From NCBI GenBank assembly GCA_965206675.1, contig CBDBKL010000006.1:275734-339733 (forward strand): a stretch of 64,000 nt of DNA. The letters run 5' to 3'. Shown one piece after another: positions 35,046 to 44,723 of this stretch. Position numbers and translations under genes: made by a program. The stretch is from CBDBKL01 sp965206675. Its GTDB lineage: Bacteria > Bdellovibrionota > Bdellovibrionia > Bdellovibrionales > JAKFYE01. The notes under the pieces are model-generated. The model saw only the letters and a list, made by a program, of their open reading frames with translations. It had not been told where the DNA came from and did not search any database. The number at the start of each line of letters is the position of its first letter. Within the stretch, counting starts at the first letter, position 1.

Positions 35046-35864
35046 CTAAAGAGATTTAGCCGACAAAAACTTATCAAGATAAAATCGCTTCTCCCTGTTT
35101 TCAATCAAACAAAGAGCTTGTAAGTAATCTCCATCAGGATTTCTTACAATACCCACAGGTCTTATTTGCCTAGGATCATGGCCCTTGCGATAAATAACTT
35201 CCAAGTCCTTTCCGCTCTCAAGAGCATAAATCAGAGTATCACCGATTTCATCTCTTCTAATATCAGAAATAGAATAGTACTGCCAGGCCATTTTTTTCCT
35301 TTGTAGTTCTTGAAAGGACTCAATTGTTTTTTCTTCCCCTACTTTTTCTGCAATTTTTAGAAAAACCCTCAGAGCACCATGAGCATCTTCACGTGCTCGA
35401 TGTGCCAATTCCTTTGGTAACTTCAAAAAATCAATTAAAGTCTGTAACCTATGGTTCGGTGCCTCTTTAAAAACAGATTGAGATAAAAGAGAGGTACAAA
35501 GTACAGGCTCTACAGGCAAAGGCAAATTTTCTTTTTCAAACTCATGGGCCAAAAATCCCAAATCAAAAGGCGCATGGTGAGCAATGTGAACTGCACCCTT
35601 TAAAAAATTATAAAAATCTCCAATAACATCACTCGCCCTTGGTGCACTCTCAACCATTTCATTTGTGATCCCATGAATACCTACAATAAAATCACTCATT
35701 TTTTCATAAGGCTTTATAAGGGATTGAAACGTATCAACAACCTGCCCCCTCTCCCATCGAACAGCTCCTATTTCACAGATTTCACTGCCAATAGGATAAG
35801 CACCAGTTGTTTCAATATCTAACGCTACAAAGGGAATATTAGGCCAAACTTGATTTTTCATCAT
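35046..35864 (-). CDS. DEDD-family 3'-5' exonuclease (DnaQ/epsilon-like) with WYL-like C-terminal region
   Basis: The product has 272 residues from ATG 35864; the true start may be the next ATG (35861). An upstream in-frame TTG at 35921 seems too far. Exonuclease motifs are 'ALDIETTGAYPIGSEICEIG' (Exo I, D-x-E), 'HHAPFDLGFLAHEF' (Exo II) and 'HRAREDAHGALRVF' (Exo III, H-x4-D). The C-terminal ~70 residues, 'EVIYRKGHDPRQIRPVGIV' to 'KRFYLDKFL', look like a WYL-type domain, normally a nucleic-acid or ligand-sensing module. Likely in DNA repair or RNA processing; exact substrate unknown. Confidence 0.85.
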   Translation of the reverse strand: MMKNQVWPNIPFVALDIETTGAYPIGSEICEIGAVRWERGQVVDTFQSLIKPYEKMSDFIVGIHGITNEMVESAPRASDVIGDFYNFLKGAVHIAHHAPFDLGFLAHEFEKENLPLPVEPVLCTSLLSQSVFKEAPNHRLQTLIDFLKLPKELAHRAREDAHGALRVFLKIAEKVGEEKTIESFQELQRKKMAWQYYSISDIRRDEIGDTLIYALESGKDLEVIYRKGHDPRQIRPVGIVRNPDGDYLQALCLIENREKRFYLDKFLSAKSL

Positions 35865-35977
35865 AAAATGAACTATCAACCTTATAGCTATTAGGAAAGT
35901 ATGAAATCCTTTTTGCCACAAAGCGTGACAATTTTCATTCTCACCTGTATAGAAAGAGCTTTTAGGAGCTTAAACAT

Positions 35978-38900
35978 ATGAAAAAAATTGTTGGCTTTTT
36001 TGCTGGTGAGCACCTCATTGTTAATGTCCTAACAGCCGTCTTAATCATACTCGGTGCAGCCTCTTTATTTATTATTAAAAAAGAAATTTTTCCCCCTGTC
36101 GATTTTGATATCACAGTGGTTCAAACTGTTATGCCAGGAGCCTCCCCTGAACAGATTGAAAACCTTATAACAAACCCATTGGAAGAAGCTCTTAAGGAAG
36201 TTGACGGTATAAAAAAGGTACAGAGTATCGCCACTGAAAACCTATCTCTTATTACAGTCTTTTTAGATCCCGATGCCCGAAACGGCGACAAAACAAATAG
36301 AGATATTCAATTAGCCATAGAACGTATCAATACCCTTCCCCAAGAGGCAGAAGATCCTATTGTGACATCCATTGATTCAGCCCAAACACCTGTCTTAGAG
36401 GTTTTCATTAGTGGAAATTTACCCGAATTGGAAATTAGAAAAGCCGCTAAATATATTGCTGATGAACTCAGTCTTATCAAAGAAGTGGCTCGCATTACAC
36501 GAAAGGGATACGAGAAAAAAGAATTTCTTGTCGAAATTGATCCAGAACAAATGGCTTTTCGCCGTGTACCTTTAAGAAAAGTTATAACAGCACTTTCCCT
36601 TAGAAATGCCGCAACTCCTGGAGGTCGGTTTAAAGATCCCTCTGGAGAAGAGCTACTTGTTAAAACAGATGCTGAATACAAAACAAAGGACAATATATTA
36701 AACACCTATATTATTTCCAATGATGAAGGCTACGGAACACAGGTCAAAGATATAGCAACCGTTACGGAAAGACAGGCCGAGGCCAACATCCTCTATCGCA
36801 CCAACGGAAAAACCTCTATTAACCTGCTCGTTGCCAAAAAATCACAAGCTGATGTTCTACAGTTAGTTGAAAAAACCAAACAACGACTTGAAGAATTGAA
36901 AAAAAATCTCCCAGACGGCATTGAAGTCGGTGTGGCAAGAGATCTTTCCATCTATTTAAAAAATAGACTTTCCATTCTAAAATCAAATGTCTACATTGGA
37001 TTATTTCTTGTCTTATGTTTCCTTTCATTTCTTCTTCCCTTTAGAGTTGCTCTTGTTGTTGCTGTAGGAATTCCTCTAGCTATGCTAACAACGCTCTTAG
37101 CAGCTTACTTTATGGGAATCTCCATTAATCTCATAACACTTATGGGACTGATTATTGTACTGGGTATGCTGGTCGATGATGCCATTGTTGTTTCAGAAAA
37201 TATATATAGACATATTGAAAAAGAAGGAAAGTCATGGACATCTATTGTCTCTGGAACAACAGAAGTGATGGGCCCTGTTACAGCCTCTGTACTGACAACA
37301 GCCTTTGCTTTTGCCCCCATGCTTTTTATGACAGGTATTTTTGGGAAATTTATTTTTCAAATTCCAGCTATTGTCATTATGGCTCTTGTGTTTTCATGGC
37401 TAGAGGCTTTTTACATTATGCCCTCACACTTTGGTAGCTGGGTAAAGACAAGTACCAAAAAGAAACCTTCAAACCATTTTGATAAAATAACAAATATTTA
37501 CAGAAAGTATGTTAAATTCAGCACACATAACAAATACAAAACTCTGGCTATATTCATTTTATTTATAGGGATCACTGGATTTATCGGAACACAAATCAAA
37601 TTTGTTCTGTTCCCTAGCCGAGATATTGAACAGTTTTTTATACGTGCAGAATCTCCTAAAAATATATCACTGGAACAAATGCAACACTATATGAAGCCCC
37701 TAGAGGAGTCCGTTGCCACTCTATCCAACTCTGAATTACTAGACTATTTAACTATGGTTGGAATTGTACAAAATGATCCAAACGATCCGCTTACAAAACG
37801 CGGCCCCAACTATGGACAAATTTTTGTAGAACTAACAGCCGCCAAAAATAGGAAACGAAAAGCACAAGAAATTATTGATGAACTTCGCCAAAAGATTGGT
37901 TCACCTCCTGGCTTAACTCAAGTGAACTTTGAAATTCTAAAAGGAGGCCCTCCCCAAGGGCGACCTATTTCCATAGATGTCCGTGGAGACAACTATGATG
38001 AACTGCGAAGTGTTGCCTACACACTACAAGATAAACTTGCAGCTATTGAAGGCATTAAGGACATACAAAATTCCTACGTAGAGGGAAAAGATGAGTGGAT
38101 TATCATCCCAAGACACAATGATACAGCAAGATTTGGTTTAACAGCTCAGGATATTGGTACAACAGTAAGGACTTCCTTTGATGGAGTCATTGCTACAAGA
38201 ACTCGTGCATTTGATGAGGAAATTGATGTCAGGGTAAAACTCAAAGAAGTCCTGGGTGGAGGAGAAACGCGCCTTAGAGAATTAAAAGTGGGTAATAGTT
38301 TGGGACATTTGATCCCATTAAAATCGTTTGCTGACTTTGAAAAGAGGTCAACTTTAAGTTCTGTGATACACAACAAATACAAGAGAGTTGTCAATGTTTC
38401 TGCCAATGTAGACACAGATATTATCACGTCCTCAGAAGCAATAGGTTTATTAAAACCTGAGTTTGAAGCTCTCACAGAAAATAATCCCAAAATCTCTATA
38501 GGACTGGGCGGAGAAAATGAAGATACACAGGAATCATTAACTTCACTATCAAGGGCTTCCGTAATAGCCATTACCCTTATCTATGTCCTACTTATAATAA
38601 CATTTAGAAGTCTACTCCAACCCTTTATCATCATTTGCACAATGCCAATGGGTGTAATGGGAGTGATTTATGCACTAGGACTCCATGGTATGCCGTTTAG
38701 TTTTATGTCCATACTGGGTATAGTGGCACTATTGGGAGTGATTGTGAACAATTCCATTGTCTATTTGGACTTCGTCAATTCTCTAAGAAAAAAGGGAATT
38801 ACACGTTTTCAATCACTTGAAGATGCAGCCGCTATTCGTTTTCGACCCATTTTATTAACAACGATTACAACTCTTTGCGGGCTTCTCCCTACAGCCTACG

Positions 38901-39085
38901 GTGATTTTATATTAAAAACCTTCAAAATAGGCGGAGCAGATCCCTTTGTTATACCAATGGCCTTGGCTCTTGCCTGGGGACTAGGTATTGGGGCCATTTT
39001 AAATAGTCTTTTCTTTCCTACAATGGTTGCTATTATGGATGATATATATAAATTATTCGGTATGCAGACATTTAAGGAAGAATAA
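35978..39085 (+). CDS. RND-family efflux transporter permease (AcrB/MexF-like)
   Basis: The 1035-residue inner-membrane pump has the RND layout: TM1 ('LTAVLIILGAASLF'), a large periplasmic porter domain, TM2-6 with 'GLIIVLGMLVDDAIVVSENI' (motif with the proton-relay Asp pair), a second porter loop and TM7-12 with 'GIVALLGVIVNNSIVYLDFV' and 'RFRPILLTTITTLCGLLP'. In the second half the Asp/Glu pair is replaced by NN, as in asymmetric RND pumps. No membrane-fusion protein or outer-membrane channel gene lies next to it. dsbD starts three bases after its stop. Confidence 0.93.
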   Translation: MKKIVGFFAGEHLIVNVLTAVLIILGAASLFIIKKEIFPPVDFDITVVQTVMPGASPEQIENLITNPLEEALKEVDGIKKVQSIATENLSLITVFLDPDARNGDKTNRDIQLAIERINTLPQEAEDPIVTSIDSAQTPVLEVFISGNLPELEIRKAAKYIADELSLIKEVARITRKGYEKKEFLVEIDPEQMAFRRVPLRKVITALSLRNAATPGGRFKDPSGEELLVKTDAEYKTKDNILNTYIISNDEGYGTQVKDIATVTERQAEANILYRTNGKTSINLLVAKKSQADVLQLVEKTKQRLEELKKNLPDGIEVGVARDLSIYLKNRLSILKSNVYIGLFLVLCFLSFLLPFRVALVVAVGIPLAMLTTLLAAYFMGISINLITLMGLIIVLGMLVDDAIVVSENIYRHIEKEGKSWTSIVSGTTEVMGPVTASVLTTAFAFAPMLFMTGIFGKFIFQIPAIVIMALVFSWLEAFYIMPSHFGSWVKTSTKKKPSNHFDKITNIYRKYVKFSTHNKYKTLAIFILFIGITGFIGTQIKFVLFPSRDIEQFFIRAESPKNISLEQMQHYMKPLEESVATLSNSELLDYLTMVGIVQNDPNDPLTKRGPNYGQIFVELTAAKNRKRKAQEIIDELRQKIGSPPGLTQVNFEILKGGPPQGRPISIDVRGDNYDELRSVAYTLQDKLAAIEGIKDIQNSYVEGKDEWIIIPRHNDTARFGLTAQDIGTTVRTSFDGVIATRTRAFDEEIDVRVKLKEVLGGGETRLRELKVGNSLGHLIPLKSFADFEKRSTLSSVIHNKYKRVVNVSANVDTDIITSSEAIGLLKPEFEALTENNPKISIGLGGENEDTQESLTSLSRASVIAITLIYVLLIITFRSLLQPFIIICTMPMGVMGVIYALGLHGMPFSFMSILGIVALLGVIVNNSIVYLDFVNSLRKKGITRFQSLEDAAAIRFRPILLTTITTLCGLLPTAYGDFILKTFKIGGADPFVIPMALALAWGLGIGAILNSLFFPTMVAIMDDIYKLFGMQTFKEE

Positions 39086-39087
39086 AA

Positions 39088-40935
39088 ATGATAATGAAAG
39101 AGTGCAATACTCTTCAAAAAAAACTTACAAAACACACATGGAAAAAATGGCTTTTAGGCCTGTTCCTCTCAATGCTTTGTATCAATATCTTAGCCCACAG
39201 TACAACAGACATTAAAAGCCTAAGCCCCCTTACCGCAAATGGAAGCTTGGATTATTCTCAAGACAAAGGTTTTTATCTAGATCTCAGCTTGCAGCTTGAT
39301 GAAGACTATAAGGCTTATGTGGATCAGTTTGATGTTTTATTTGACGGTACAACAGCAGCATTAAAACAAGAAGATTCACAAAAAATAGAAAAATCACAAA
39401 GAACAGTTTTTAAAAACATAAAAGCCGTAAAACCTTTTGATATTTCTCCGACCATAGAGATAAAGGATCGCTTTTCTGGTGGAAAAATCAGAAAAGTTAT
39501 TGTGGAGTCAGCTGACCTTACAACTCTTTTAAAAAAAGTTCCCAAGCAATTGCCATCCTCTCTTGTCGCTAAAGTCAGATATCAAGCTTGTACAGAATCT
39601 CACTGTCTTTTACCCAGGTTTACAAGTGCTACAATTACTACCTCTGAAGCAGCTATTAAAATGGCCTCCACAAGTTCTTTTGAAAAAACAATATTAAACG
39701 AAGGACTCTTATCTTTATTCTTATTTGTCTTTTTAGCAGGAATTTTAACTAGCTTTACCCCATGCATTTTCCCCATGATTCCTATCACTCTTTCTATTTT
39801 GGGATCACAAACAGTGGATCAAAAAAGTAAACTCAGAGGGTTTATCTTAAGCACGATCTATGTCTGCGGGATAGCGATTACATATGCAGTAATGGGATTA
39901 TTTGCCGCACGGTCGGGAGCTTTATTTGGTTCGGCCTTAAGCCAACCCCTGATTGTCTATAGCTTAGCTGCACTTTTTATTCTCATGGCAATGAGTATGT
40001 ATGGACTTTATGATTTACAGCTTCCCGGTTTTCTTCGCAATAAACTCCATGCGTACAAAGGAGATGGCGGAATTATAGGGGCCTTCTTTGGAGGATTAAT
40101 TAGTGGTGTTGCAGCTGGCCCCTGCGTTGGCCCCGTACTTATTTCCATTCTTACACATGTTGCAAAAACTCAAGAACAGTTTTTCGGTTTTTGGCTTCTC
40201 TTTGTCTTCGCCGTGGGATTAGGAATGATTTTTATTATATTAGGAACTTTTAGTAGCCTATTATCTCGGCTTCCCAAATCGGGACCATGGCTCAATACTG
40301 TTAAAGCCACTTTTGGTTTTTTTATGATTATTATGGCTCTTTACTATATAGAGCCCGTTACAGATCCTACATATTTTAAAATCATTTCCGGAATAGTTTT
40401 TATCATTCTTGGCAGCATACGAGGGTTTATTGCTTTAAAAACATTAAAAACCCCCTACGATACTTTAAGAAGAGTTTTTGCCATTATGATTATTCTTGCT
40501 GGTGTTGGCAGTATGACTCACGGCCTTTTAGAAACAACACACATTGTTCAACAAACAGATCCCTTGCCCTCACCTAAGAACGATCACTTTGAAATGTACT
40601 CCGAAGAGAAACTTGAAAAAGCCTTACTTTCAGGGAAACCTGTTATTATAGATTTCTATGCTGATTGGTGTTTAGCTTGCAAAGAATTAGACAAATACAC
40701 ATTTTCTAAACCTGATATTCAATCCTTAATGTCCAAATTTCTCTTACTAAAAGTTGATCTCACATTAGAAACAACAGAAAACACAGTTCTTAGAGAAAAA
40801 TACAATGTTTTGGGATTACCAACTATTTTATTTATTCACCCGACAGGTGACGTTTTGCCTGAAGAAACACTGACAGGCTTTGAGTCTGCTGGGCAATTTA
40901 AAAGGCGAATTGAAAGAGTGTTAAAGACGCTTTAG
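39088..40935 (+). CDS. dsbD: Thiol:disulfide interchange protein DsbD
   Basis: DsbD passes electrons from cytoplasmic thioredoxin to periplasmic disulfide isomerases and cytochrome maturation. The 615 residues show an N-terminal leader and DsbD-alpha-like domain with cysteines in 'YQACTESHCLLP' (~171-180), an eight-helix membrane domain with 'SFTPCIFPMIPITLS' and 'AAGPCVGPVL', and a C-terminal thioredoxin-like domain with 'YADWCLACKEL'. All three cysteine pairs are intact. 'aggaag' at the end of the RND gene serves as the ribosome site, so the two are likely cotranscribed. Confidence 0.95.
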   Translation: MIMKECNTLQKKLTKHTWKKWLLGLFLSMLCINILAHSTTDIKSLSPLTANGSLDYSQDKGFYLDLSLQLDEDYKAYVDQFDVLFDGTTAALKQEDSQKIEKSQRTVFKNIKAVKPFDISPTIEIKDRFSGGKIRKVIVESADLTTLLKKVPKQLPSSLVAKVRYQACTESHCLLPRFTSATITTSEAAIKMASTSSFEKTILNEGLLSLFLFVFLAGILTSFTPCIFPMIPITLSILGSQTVDQKSKLRGFILSTIYVCGIAITYAVMGLFAARSGALFGSALSQPLIVYSLAALFILMAMSMYGLYDLQLPGFLRNKLHAYKGDGGIIGAFFGGLISGVAAGPCVGPVLISILTHVAKTQEQFFGFWLLFVFAVGLGMIFIILGTFSSLLSRLPKSGPWLNTVKATFGFFMIIMALYYIEPVTDPTYFKIISGIVFIILGSIRGFIALKTLKTPYDTLRRVFAIMIILAGVGSMTHGLLETTHIVQQTDPLPSPKNDHFEMYSEEKLEKALLSGKPVIIDFYADWCLACKELDKYTFSKPDIQSLMSKFLLLKVDLTLETTENTVLREKYNVLGLPTILFIHPTGDVLPEETLTGFESAGQFKRRIERVLKTL

Positions 40936-41409
40936 TCTTTCAATTTCTCTGCGCGCTCGGCTGAGATCATCCTTTGCATTCATTAATTGAATTTTTTGTT
41001 CATCAATAATTCTCTGCATCTGACTTAAACGGTTTTCAAATTGATGAACAAGATGATTATGACGATCAAAGAGAGCTTGAATTCTTCCATCTGTGATTGT
41101 TTTTTCTGTCACTTTTCCCATTAGATGACGCCATTTGGACTGAAAGTTCTCAACAACTTCGTCCATCTTTTTTTCTAAAGACTTTATTCTTCGATTGGAT
41201 CGCTCTAAACGTTGCAGTGTACGTTTTTCAACTTCACCGGCATGAATTTGTAAATCCTCTTGAAGATTTTCAATACGGGATTCCATTTTTTTCATGGAAT
41301 TTAAAGACCCCAGAGTCAATTCAGACGAGAGCTCTACCTGATCTATCTCTGTCTCCCGGTCCATTTGCTGAAAAAGCCCTGAATGTAATCTTCTATCTGT
41401 TCGCTCCAT
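40921..41409 (-). CDS. Coiled-coil protein of unknown function
   Basis: The 162-residue product is almost wholly charged heptad-like helix ('RIENLQEDLQIHAGEVEKRT', 'NRRIKSLEKKMDEVVENF'), with no signal peptide or membrane segment. Its 3' end overlaps dsbD by 15 bases in the opposite orientation, and its start is divergent from the 41522 gene. Likely a cytoplasmic structural or adaptor protein; no family recognised. Confidence 0.65.
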   Translation of the reverse strand: MERTDRRLHSGLFQQMDRETEIDQVELSSELTLGSLNSMKKMESRIENLQEDLQIHAGEVEKRTLQRLERSNRRIKSLEKKMDEVVENFQSKWRHLMGKVTEKTITDGRIQALFDRHNHLVHQFENRLSQMQRIIDEQKIQLMNAKDDLSRARREIERLKRL

Positions 41410-41521
41410 ACTAAAAAATACCCACCCTTTTCTTCAAGTCTATGACAAAATACTCCAGAATCCAAATGAGTGAACAAATTCATTTGAGCATTTTCACTTT
41501 CATCCGTTAAACTAATAACAC

Positions 41522-42439
41522 ATGACTGTACTAGAACTGGGAAAACGTTTATCAGAGAATGAGCTTAGAGATGACCCCGCGCGTCTTTGCTTTTATAATT
41601 ATCTAAAAAACTTCTGTTTAGATCAGGATGAGGTCAATCCTGAGTTGATTCAGAACTTTATTTTTGAGTGCTTACGTTTTACGTACTGGCAGGAACATGC
41701 AGAAGATTTGGATAAGATGCTAAACGCTTCCGCCCTAAATTTAAAATCGGTTCGCATGGCCAGCACCCTTCAGATAATCCATTTTCAACATATTAGGGAC
41801 TTCTACACCATTGTGAAAAAAAGTATACCCAGAGAGAAAAATGTAAGGGTCCGTACGTTGCCCGATCAGGAAAAGGCGATGGTACTTTTACAACTGTGTC
41901 CTGAGCATTTTAAGACCACATATTTTCACAACATTTTTACATTGTATAATGGCCAGATAAAACCTTTAGGTATCACATCTTCTCTGCAATACGATTCTCG
42001 ACTGAATTTATCTGAGAGAAAGAGACAATGTATAGAGTTAGCTGAGAACAGCCGGGCGTACTTTTACATTCATGATTCAAAGATAAAAGGATACATTATT
42101 AGGGGTTACCTTTTTCAAAAGGCACATTCTTTTACGATAGAGGACATAGAGGAGTTTCCTGCGCTTCATTTTGCTTTAAAGCGTATTGAACGGTTTTACA
42201 TTCATCGCTCGACAGATCCTTTATATGTACAGACGATTAGAAATCTGGAAGGTGCCATTGAAAATTTCTCATTAAATCGTTCTTCAACACGAACCACCTT
42301 GGTTCAGATGACAGAGAGAGCGAAAAATTTAGCCGAATATGTTTTCCCTGATGACAAACTTCTTAAACTTTTGGTAAGGGAGGCTTCACGTTTATTAACA
42401 GGGAATGAAGCCATTGAGCACGAAAGTCCGCCTCAATAA
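41522..42439 (+). CDS. Conserved-looking cytoplasmic protein of unknown function
   Basis: The product has 305 residues, no signal peptide or membrane helix, and is rich in aromatic and charged residues. It begins 'MTVLELGKRLSENELRDDPA'. I do not recognise a domain. The gene overlaps the pseudouridine synthase start by 35 bases, so the two are probably coupled, which hints at (but does not prove) an RNA-related or housekeeping role. Its start is about 110 bases from the divergent coiled-coil gene. Confidence 0.65.
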   Translation: MTVLELGKRLSENELRDDPARLCFYNYLKNFCLDQDEVNPELIQNFIFECLRFTYWQEHAEDLDKMLNASALNLKSVRMASTLQIIHFQHIRDFYTIVKKSIPREKNVRVRTLPDQEKAMVLLQLCPEHFKTTYFHNIFTLYNGQIKPLGITSSLQYDSRLNLSERKRQCIELAENSRAYFYIHDSKIKGYIIRGYLFQKAHSFTIEDIEEFPALHFALKRIERFYIHRSTDPLYVQTIRNLEGAIENFSLNRSSTRTTLVQMTERAKNLAEYVFPDDKLLKLLVREASRLLTGNEAIEHESPPQ

Positions 42440-43193
42440 ATTTATAGCTGATGCTGGTGTTGCTAGCCGAAGGCAAGCTGATAAGCTCATTGCCTCCGGT
42501 CATGTTATTGTCAACAGCAAGAGGATTTCTGAATTAGGAACAAAGGTGGATCCATTAAAGGATCGTGTTTTAGTTCATAAAAAGCCCATAAGAATTTCTA
42601 CTCAGAAAGTTTATTATGCCTTTTTTAAACCCAAGCATGTGGTGACAACTTTAAAGGACCCACAGGGACGCACTTCTTTAGCCGATTATTTTAAGGAAGA
42701 GAATACACGCGTTTTTCCTGTAGGACGATTGGATTGGGAGACGGAGGGTTTACTCCTTGTCACAAATGATGGTGATTTTTCTCAAAAAGTGACACATCCA
42801 AAAAATGAGATTCCTAAGACCTATTTGGTAAAGTTAGATGGTCAACCTAAACAAGAGGAACTGCAAGTGCTGTGTCGAGGTGTTTCGATACCCGGAGGGA
42901 AAGTTTCGGCTTTGCATATTTCTAGATGGTACAGGGGCTCTAGGACAAAACAGTGGATGAAAATTATTATTGGAGAGGGAAAGAATAGACAAATTCGTCA
43001 TATGTTTAGCAAGATTGGATATGATGTTATTAAGCTCCAGCGCATTGCTATTGGAAAGTTAACGCTTCCTAATATTCAAAGGGGAAAATACAAGGTATTA
43101 ACAGAAAGGGATTTAAAGAAAGTCTTCGAAAAACCCTACGAACTAAAAAAACCCACAAAGAAGAAACCGAAAAATCAGAAACTAAAAAAATAA
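42405..43193 (+). CDS. RsuA/RluB/RluE-family rRNA pseudouridine synthase
   Basis: The product has 262 residues. An N-terminal S4 RNA-binding domain (8-55, 'RLNKFIADAGVASRRQADKL') is followed by the catalytic domain with 'VGRLDWETEGLLLVTNDGD' (catalytic Asp in GRLD) and 'GEGKNRQIRHMF'. The C-terminus is a lysine-rich tail. It isomerises uridine in rRNA. The S4 domain and length fit RluB best, but RsuA-type specificity cannot be excluded. Confidence 0.93.
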   Translation: MKPLSTKVRLNKFIADAGVASRRQADKLIASGHVIVNSKRISELGTKVDPLKDRVLVHKKPIRISTQKVYYAFFKPKHVVTTLKDPQGRTSLADYFKEENTRVFPVGRLDWETEGLLLVTNDGDFSQKVTHPKNEIPKTYLVKLDGQPKQEELQVLCRGVSIPGGKVSALHISRWYRGSRTKQWMKIIIGEGKNRQIRHMFSKIGYDVIKLQRIAIGKLTLPNIQRGKYKVLTERDLKKVFEKPYELKKPTKKKPKNQKLKK

Positions 43194-43505
43194 CTTCATT
43201 TTTGTTAAATCTATTCATCTAGTTCTAATTCCAAAGAAAAAATCGCAAAAAACTGCTGACTCACAAATTTATCAGCCATCTTTAACACCAAGGGCTAAAG
43301 GCGATTAGCTTCATTCTATTTCAAAATGAGCCATACAGTCTTTTAAAAATCCTATACTTTTATCTAAATAATCATGAAATAAAGAGCGATTCAATCAAAG
43401 AACAAATATAATAATAACAAAGATTTGAAAATACCCTAAATTGCTTCAAATCATTAACATAAACTGAATTAAAATAAATAACCACATACACACAAGGACC
43501 TTTTT
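43194..43505. other. Intergenic region, nothing recognised
   Basis: About 310 AT-rich bases separate the pseudouridine synthase from the ankyrin-gene cluster. I see no ORF with a ribosome site, no family-A or family-B repeat and no RNA gene. It presumably carries the promoter of the first ankyrin gene. Confidence 0.4.
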
Positions 43506-44528
43506 ATGAAAACACAACCTATCTTACTAACTTTGACTTTATTTTTATCTCTATCTCTTATCAGCTGCTCCACACTACAGCCGAATAAAACAACTTCAAC
43601 AAAACCTGGTTGCTATTCTCCTTTAGCCAAATCATCTTCAAAGAAAAAATCAAAAACAAATAGAAAACCCAGCTCAGAAGAAATGAACGAAACAGAACTA
43701 CGAACTTTTGCAGAGTTAAAACACGCCATAGATAGTAATAACTTAAATAGGGTTGAGGAATTACTTCAGCCGCCATCTGGACTTTCTCGCTTTCTGCCTC
43801 GTAGGTCTTCTCTATCTCTAACAGATAATCAAGGAAATACCCTACTCCATTGGGCCGTAGGTAACCGTAATATAGATATCGAAATCATAAGTACACTCAT
43901 TAAAGAAGGATCAGATGTAAACGCAAAAAATAACGACAGACAAACACCAATCTTTACATTCATAAAACCATTGGTAGGTATAGAAGAAAATCTTTCCAAT
44001 GCAATACGTTCTATTGAAGAGCAGGAAGAAAATAAAGAAGAAGTAATACAAATTCCACAACCCAACAGGGAAAATTCTAGAAGACATAACCTCTCTACAC
44101 CACGACCAGCGGTCTTAAGATTATTGGTTGACAGTGGTGCAGATTTAGCCGCAAGAGATAAAAAAGATCAAACGGTTCTACATCTAGCCGCCCAAGACAT
44201 ACGTGATCCTATTATTATAACAATGCTACTTGAACTCAATCCAGAGCTTCTAGAGGCTAGAGATGAACGTGGAGATACTGCTTTACAGAAAGCTGTACTC
44301 TCTCAAAACATAGTGGCAACAAGAACGCTTTTGGAGAAAGACGCAGACCCAAATACAGAAAATAACTACGAACGAGTACCTTTATATTATGGTGTAAGTT
44401 TTGGAGTCTACGTAGAAATTATTGCTGAATTACTCATGCATGATGCCACCATACCCGATGAAATACGCTCTAAACTTCTCGAAGTATTAACAGAAGAGAG
44501 AATACAAGAACTCAGACAACAAAAATAA
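43506..44528 (+). CDS. Ankyrin-repeat lipoprotein
   Basis: The product has 340 residues with lipobox 'LSLSLISC' (C21), so it is likely anchored to a membrane facing the periplasm or surface. A Lys/Ser-rich linker follows. Ankyrin repeats run from ~100 to 315 ('DNQGNTLLHWAVGNRNIDIE', 'LLVDSGADLAARDKKDQTVL', 'LLEKDADPNTENNYERVPL'), with an insertion at ~165-198. Unlike its neighbours, it lacks the C-terminal cysteine tail (ends LRQQK). It is the first of four adjacent ankyrin genes. Confidence 0.85.
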   Translation: MKTQPILLTLTLFLSLSLISCSTLQPNKTTSTKPGCYSPLAKSSSKKKSKTNRKPSSEEMNETELRTFAELKHAIDSNNLNRVEELLQPPSGLSRFLPRRSSLSLTDNQGNTLLHWAVGNRNIDIEIISTLIKEGSDVNAKNNDRQTPIFTFIKPLVGIEENLSNAIRSIEEQEENKEEVIQIPQPNRENSRRHNLSTPRPAVLRLLVDSGADLAARDKKDQTVLHLAAQDIRDPIIITMLLELNPELLEARDERGDTALQKAVLSQNIVATRTLLEKDADPNTENNYERVPLYYGVSFGVYVEIIAELLMHDATIPDEIRSKLLEVLTEERIQELRQQK

Positions 44529-44723
44529 ACCTTCTTGTATAACAGTAAGTTGGTTATGAAAACTTTAATGGCTTGGTTCAAGATAACTTAAGTTGACTTT
44601 GAGAGGAGTTAAGCTGTGTTTTTTTAGAGCGACACCAATCTAGACTATATAAGTGATTTAAAAAATAATTTTGCAAAAACCCTAAACTTTATAATATAAA
44701 TAAAAAAGAGGAGATGTGACCGA

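Noticed and set aside
43561..44065. Antisense ORFs within the ankyrin lipoprotein
   Set aside because: No ribosome site or family features; the plus-strand frame has a lipobox and ankyrin repeats.
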